64,000 nucleotides of DNA. Origin: Liolophura sinensis (lineage: Eukaryota; Mollusca; Polyplacophora; Chitonida; Chitonidae). Made by a program: the position numbers and the translations under genes. A model generated the notes under the pieces. The model was not told the DNA's origin. It did not search any database and saw nothing but the letters and a program-made list of their open reading frames with translations. Positions within the stretch are counted from its first letter, which is position 1. Every line of letters begins with the position of its first letter. Shown in pieces: positions 56,501 to 62,500 of the stretch. Where the stretch lies: NCBI RefSeq assembly GCF_032854445.1, contig NC_088307.1, forward strand, positions 20,152,001 through 20,216,000. The letters are read 5' to 3'.

Positions 56501-59500
56501 ATCATGACCAGTGGTGCCCATTCATCTCCACAAATCCCACCCTACACCGTCACGCTGCCGCAACCAAACGGTACCACCTCCTGGACGCATGATGTAGAAG
56601 TTCGTTCGCCTTTTCGAGAGTAAACTCGCCGTTTGCCATCGGCTTGGAACAGCCAGAAGCGGCTTTCATCCGTGAAAACAGCACGTTGCCAATCACGTCG
56701 CTGCCAATGGCGTACAATTCGAGCCCATCGCAACCTCTGGCGACGATGTTCGGTTGTCAACAACTGCCCTCTGAATGGTCGATAGGCCCTAATTCCCTGA
56801 GCCATGAGGCTCCTGGAGACGGTCTGTCGACTGACCCGGTGACCTAAGGCATTGATTGACGATGACATTAATTGACGATGATACCCGTCTGGGCGTAGTT
56901 ACCCTAGGCCTGCCTGTTCTTGGCCTGTCCGATGTCTGCCCTGTCTGTCTGTAACGTTGCATCAAGTTTGACACAGTAACACGAAAGCAGCCGAAGGTCC
57001 TTGCAGTGTGCGCATGGGTGTCTCCCATGGACACCATACCCAGGGCCCTCTCGCGTTGGAGTCAATAGGGGCATTACTTTGGTGGTTTTTAGTCAGTGTG
57101 CAAGTCCAGCACACTGTGTGTAACGTTTTTATACACTTATTACGTGCAGTTGCGGCCATCCATGGGTCACGTGATTTTTCAACTTTCTTCGTTGTCTCAA
57201 AACAAATTCGTATGGGCGTATATGACGCTTGTCATGGGAATATGTTTCGTACAGTGTTTTTCTACAATAATGTGGTATTAATTTGCTGAAAAGGCTGGTT
57301 AAATTTAACTCACAGAGTCGTAAAGTTTCTTGTTGCCGTCAGTTTATATATCCAACGTGCCGACCTAATTCAACACGATAAAAGAGGCGCCCTTATAAGT
57401 CCGGTGCAGGCACAATTATGTGCCAGATTCTGGACGCCCTATTCATATTTACGTACAAGAGAATTATACTCTTTACAAAACTTAAGAAACTTTGAGTGAG
57501 TACGTTTGACATCGACGAGTTAGAGAGCACACATGCACATATGCACGCAAGTGGTTTCTACTTTCAGGATGATAAAGAAGATGTCATTGTTGATGACATC
57601 ATCGAGTGGAGAAAGAAACGTGAAAACGAGGTAAGATCCGTTATCGAAAACCTATTCCGTTTTCATTTTCTAACATACCCTATGTATATAAATTCTGTGT
57701 CATGTGTGTAGGATGTTAATTCTCACCTAATTGTTAGCAAATATTCCTTTGATATGTCAGCTTGATAACGAACGCTCGATATCATTGGTCAATGGCTTAG
57801 CCACGCGGGATCAGCATCCAATGGTTTGATTATATTCAGGTTTAAGTGACGTTGGGATCTTTTAATTGTAATTAAGATGAATTAACTTTCAGGATAACGA
57901 AGGTAGTATAATTATAACGGACGTAGACGCAATGAGGAAGAAACGAGGAGCAGAGGTGAGTTTCCTCAAGGTAACAAGGCGGTTCCGCTAGATTGCTCCC
58001 GACATCCATTAGTATAAGGTAAAAGTATGTGTTCCGGATTACGGGGATTAAGATTCCAGCACACCATCACCATACAACATCAACAAGATAACGAAATTCC
58101 GATTTTGCCAAATATATATTTTGCTGAATGGCTCATTAGGTTTTATCATTTACGCGTACCACCTGTTTCTTGACACATGAACACGAATATGAACGGAGCA
58201 CTATACCAAGTTCAGTACCACGACTGATTTGGAAACAGAGACGAATAATACAGGAATATATGTATCCCACACTCTAATGGCGTCTGTGCGGACACATACA
58301 CACATGTATTAGACGCCCACAAAGGCAAATTCGGAGGGCAATCATCATATTTAAGATCTCAATATTTTCTCCAATGCATAGAAAAACACACCTGTTATAA
58401 AGAAAGGAACCATTGGCCAGGCTGATGGAGATGGCGGTAGGCTATAGTTGATGAAGACCTACACCTCCTCGGGAGGAAACACGCTAAAAATGATTCAGTG
58501 AACATCCAAAATTATTTACCGTAAACATTTAAGCGTTTATCAGCATTTAACTATTGATATAAACACAATTTATGTTCACTGGGTCATTTGTGATCATTGA
58601 ACATGTGCACCACATTAATATTTATTCATTTCATATGTTGACTACATAATGCTACTACTAATAACAATAGTCATGTGTAATAAACACATCTCTTTAGTCA
58701 CTCAACACAACTTTCATGAATAAACGCCAGGACGTGTTTTTAAACTCTGACAGAAATGTGTTTAAACACGAAACAGTTATTTTTAGAGTGAAAGTTTGAA
58801 GTCCCATACAACATATGCTTAATGATAACATTTTACGCTGTTGCAATATGATTTTGCAAACCATGCAACGGATAGACATGTATCATAGGAAACAATAAGT
58901 GTGGCTTGACGTTTTTCAAGGATATTTTCCGTGCATAGACCTATGTACACCCATTTTTCTTCAAAGCCTCTCCTTGTTGACAAGATGTCTTGATCAGTGC
59001 CCAGTCAATTAAATCCATATTTACACATCGATTAGGGACTGGAAAAAGGACTAATGCGATCACCTTTGTGCTTCTATAGTTGAGGGACCAGTTGTTCAAA
59101 AGTGTACTACAGTTAAGCTAGCCTTAGGTCTTAATTCCAGTCTCATCCTACTGTAAAGTAAGTGACGCCTTAGTCTGGATTAAAGGTAATACTGTGCTTA
59201 CTAAGTCTTAATACACTTTGGAATAACTGGGTTCTGAGTTATACATTCATTTTTATGGCCATTATTAGACTGTATTAAAATTTGAAAACCAAAAAGGCAC
59301 TTATTGTGGACGCTCTGTCCATATTAACTTACAAGAGAATTATACCCTGTGCAAGAAATTATACTCTTTACTTAAGAAACTTGGAGTGAAGGCGTTTGAC
59401 ATTGATGAGTTAATGAACATACATGCACAAGTACACGCAAGTATTCGTAAGGGGTTTCTACACTCAGCTTGAGAAGGAAATTGTCATTGTTGACGACATG

Positions 59501-62500
59501 CTCGACTGGAGAAAGAAACGTGAAACTGCGGTAAGATCCGTTACAGAAAACCTATTCCAAATTATCACTGGATACAGGGCGATAAACTCGATTCCTGTAA
59601 ACAACTTCATGCACGTTACCGTAGTGAATTAGATAAAGAAATACTGGTTGTATTGGTTGTTGTTGGTGTATAAACTCTTCGTGTTTTTATGTTGAAAACT
59701 TATGAAATCAGAACAACTAAACCTATTGTTTTTTCTTTTTATTTATTTATTTGAGTTATGTTTAACACCTTACTCAAGAATGTTTCAATTTTACGACGGC
59801 GATCAGCATTATTGTGGGAGGCAACCGGGCAGAGCTCCGGGGGAAACAAGCCCTATGTAAATAAAGACCGTGTCTTGTGTGTAGGATTTTAATTCCCACT
59901 TAATTGTTAGAAAAAATCCGACAATACCGTTTGTAACTGTTGAATACCTGTCACCATTTCCTTTGATATCCCAGCTTGATGCGAACGCTCGATATCATTG
60001 GCCAAGGGGTTGGTCACGTGGGAACAAGCAACCAATCACCTTATTATGTGCGGGTTTAAATGATTTTGTGAAGTTCTAGATGTAAATGAAATGGATTGAT
60101 TTTCAGAATAACAAAGAGAGTATAATTATAGCTGACATGGACGCAATGAAGAAGAAACGGGCGGCAGAGGTGAGTTTCCTGACTGTAACAAGGCGATCCT
60201 GCTAGATTTATCCGATAATTATTGTTATCAATGAAAAGTAGCTGTTCCATATTATGGGGATTTAGTTCATAGCATATCGGAACAAATTTCAAGTTTGCCG
60301 AATATGTATTTTGCTAAAAGGCTCATTAGTTTTTATCATATACGCGTACCAGGCATCACACGAATGTGAACGGAGCACTATACCAAGATCAGTACCACGA
60401 CTGCGTTTGGAAACAGAGACCAGTAATACAGGATATATGTATCCTACACTCTAATGGCGTCTTTGTGGACATATAAACACAAGTATTGGACGCCCACAAA
60501 GACAAATTCAGAGGGCAATCATCATATTTTAGACCTGAATGCTTTCACCAGCGCTTAGAAAAACACACCTGTTATAAAGAGAGGAATTCTAAATTAGCAG
60601 AGGTGGTGAGGGAGGTGGCGGTGGGCTATAGGAGAAAACACGCTAAAATGATTCAGTAAAGTTGATTGCAGTAAACATTTACATGTTTATCGGTGTTTAC
60701 CACTTGATAAACAACAAAATTATGTTCACTGGGTCATTCGTGGTCATGGGTATTTATTCATTTCATATGTTTACTACGTAATAATAGTCATGTATAATGA
60801 ACACATCTCTTTAGTTACTCAACATAGCTTTCATGAATACACGCCAGGACGCAGAAATGTGTTTAAAACGAAACAGTTAATTTTATGGTGAAAGTTTAAA
60901 ATCCCGTAGAACGCATGCGTAATAATATCGTTTTAGGTTGTTGACATTTGATTTTGCAAACGAACTTTTTCAAGGATACTTTCCGTGTTTTTTGTCCCCC
61001 CCCTCTCCTCCCCACACATGTTAACAAGATATCTTGATATGTGTTCAATCGATTAAATCCATATTTACACATCGATTTGGGGTTGAAAAAATGACTGATA
61101 AGAGCACTTCTAGAGTTCAGGGACCAGTCGTTCAAAACTGTACTATAGTTAAGCCAGGCTTAAATCTTAATACCAGTCTCATCCTAATACAAATTAAGTG
61201 ACACATTAGTCTGGACTAAAGGTAATACCGGGCTTATGTCTTAATACACTTTTGAACAACTTGGCCTTGTGTTATGCTTCCCTTATTATGGCAATTATCA
61301 GACTGTATTAAACATTAAAAGCAAGAAAGGAACTTTAGCTACACACCTTTTTCATAATCTTGTTGATTATGACTTGTACTAGTCCAAAATCCCTTTAGCA
61401 GACTTTATGTATCTTCCTGGCAGCAATGTTGATACTGTGCTATAGGCTTCGTAATCTCCCTTGCTTTACTGTACATATAAAAGTCTTCAGAAGCCTTCTC
61501 TTTCGATAGCCAATGGCTTTGCTACTAGCGTGCTTCCGCCAGGGGATTTTCAGCCAATCACTGACCGTCCCAGTCTGTATTCCTTTGTTTCCCTTGTTTC
61601 CAAACAAATGCATCCACGCTCAGGGCTTCGAAGAGTTAATATGGCTTAGTAAATCACAAGGTAAATGATTTTGGACATCGCTAGCTTGATTACATGAAAA
61701 TGACTACGAGAAAGATTCTGAATTTACAAGACACTAATCTGATCGCTTTTTAGGTTGAACCCATCGTTATTGAGGATGATGTACTTCATCAGGAACAAGG
61801 ACCCGACAAGGTAAGATAGAGAACAATTTCTGTGTACTTGTTTATTGACATGATGCTCTTGACGATGACCTGTGTAGAGAGGCAGTCGCACCTCCCACAC
61901 ATACGACATTTCGGAAGGAAGAAACAAGGACGTAGACCAATTCATGCTGGGAATTAGTGGTACAGTGGTGTCTGTATTTACATGTAGGTGTGCATCTACA
62001 ACACTGAGCCCATATACCGTGCAAGCTTTAGTCAACTTCACAATGAAAATTAACACAGTGACTGCTTCCAAAGAAAACGAAAAAGCCAGTTCTTCGTTTC
62101 ACCATACAAGATCCTTTATGTAATATTACACCGCTTTGATGGGTATCCAATTTAAGTGTTCGATATTTACATCCTTTGTTCCCCTCACTTCCATTATAGC
62201 GATGTAATCTAATACCGCTTTGTTGGGTGTTCAATTTCAGTATTCGACGTTTACGTCCTTTGTTTCATTCCCTTCCATTACAGGGATGTAATGTTTATAC
62301 CGCTTTGATGGGTATCCATTTAAGTATTCGACATTTACATCATTTGTTCCCCTCACTTCCATTATAGCGATGTAATCTAATACGGCTTTGTTGGGTTTCA
62401 ATTTCAGTATTCGACGTTTACGTCCTTTGTTTCATTCCCTTCCATTACAGGGATGTAATGTTTATACCGCTTTGATGGGTATCCAGTTTAAGTATTCGAC

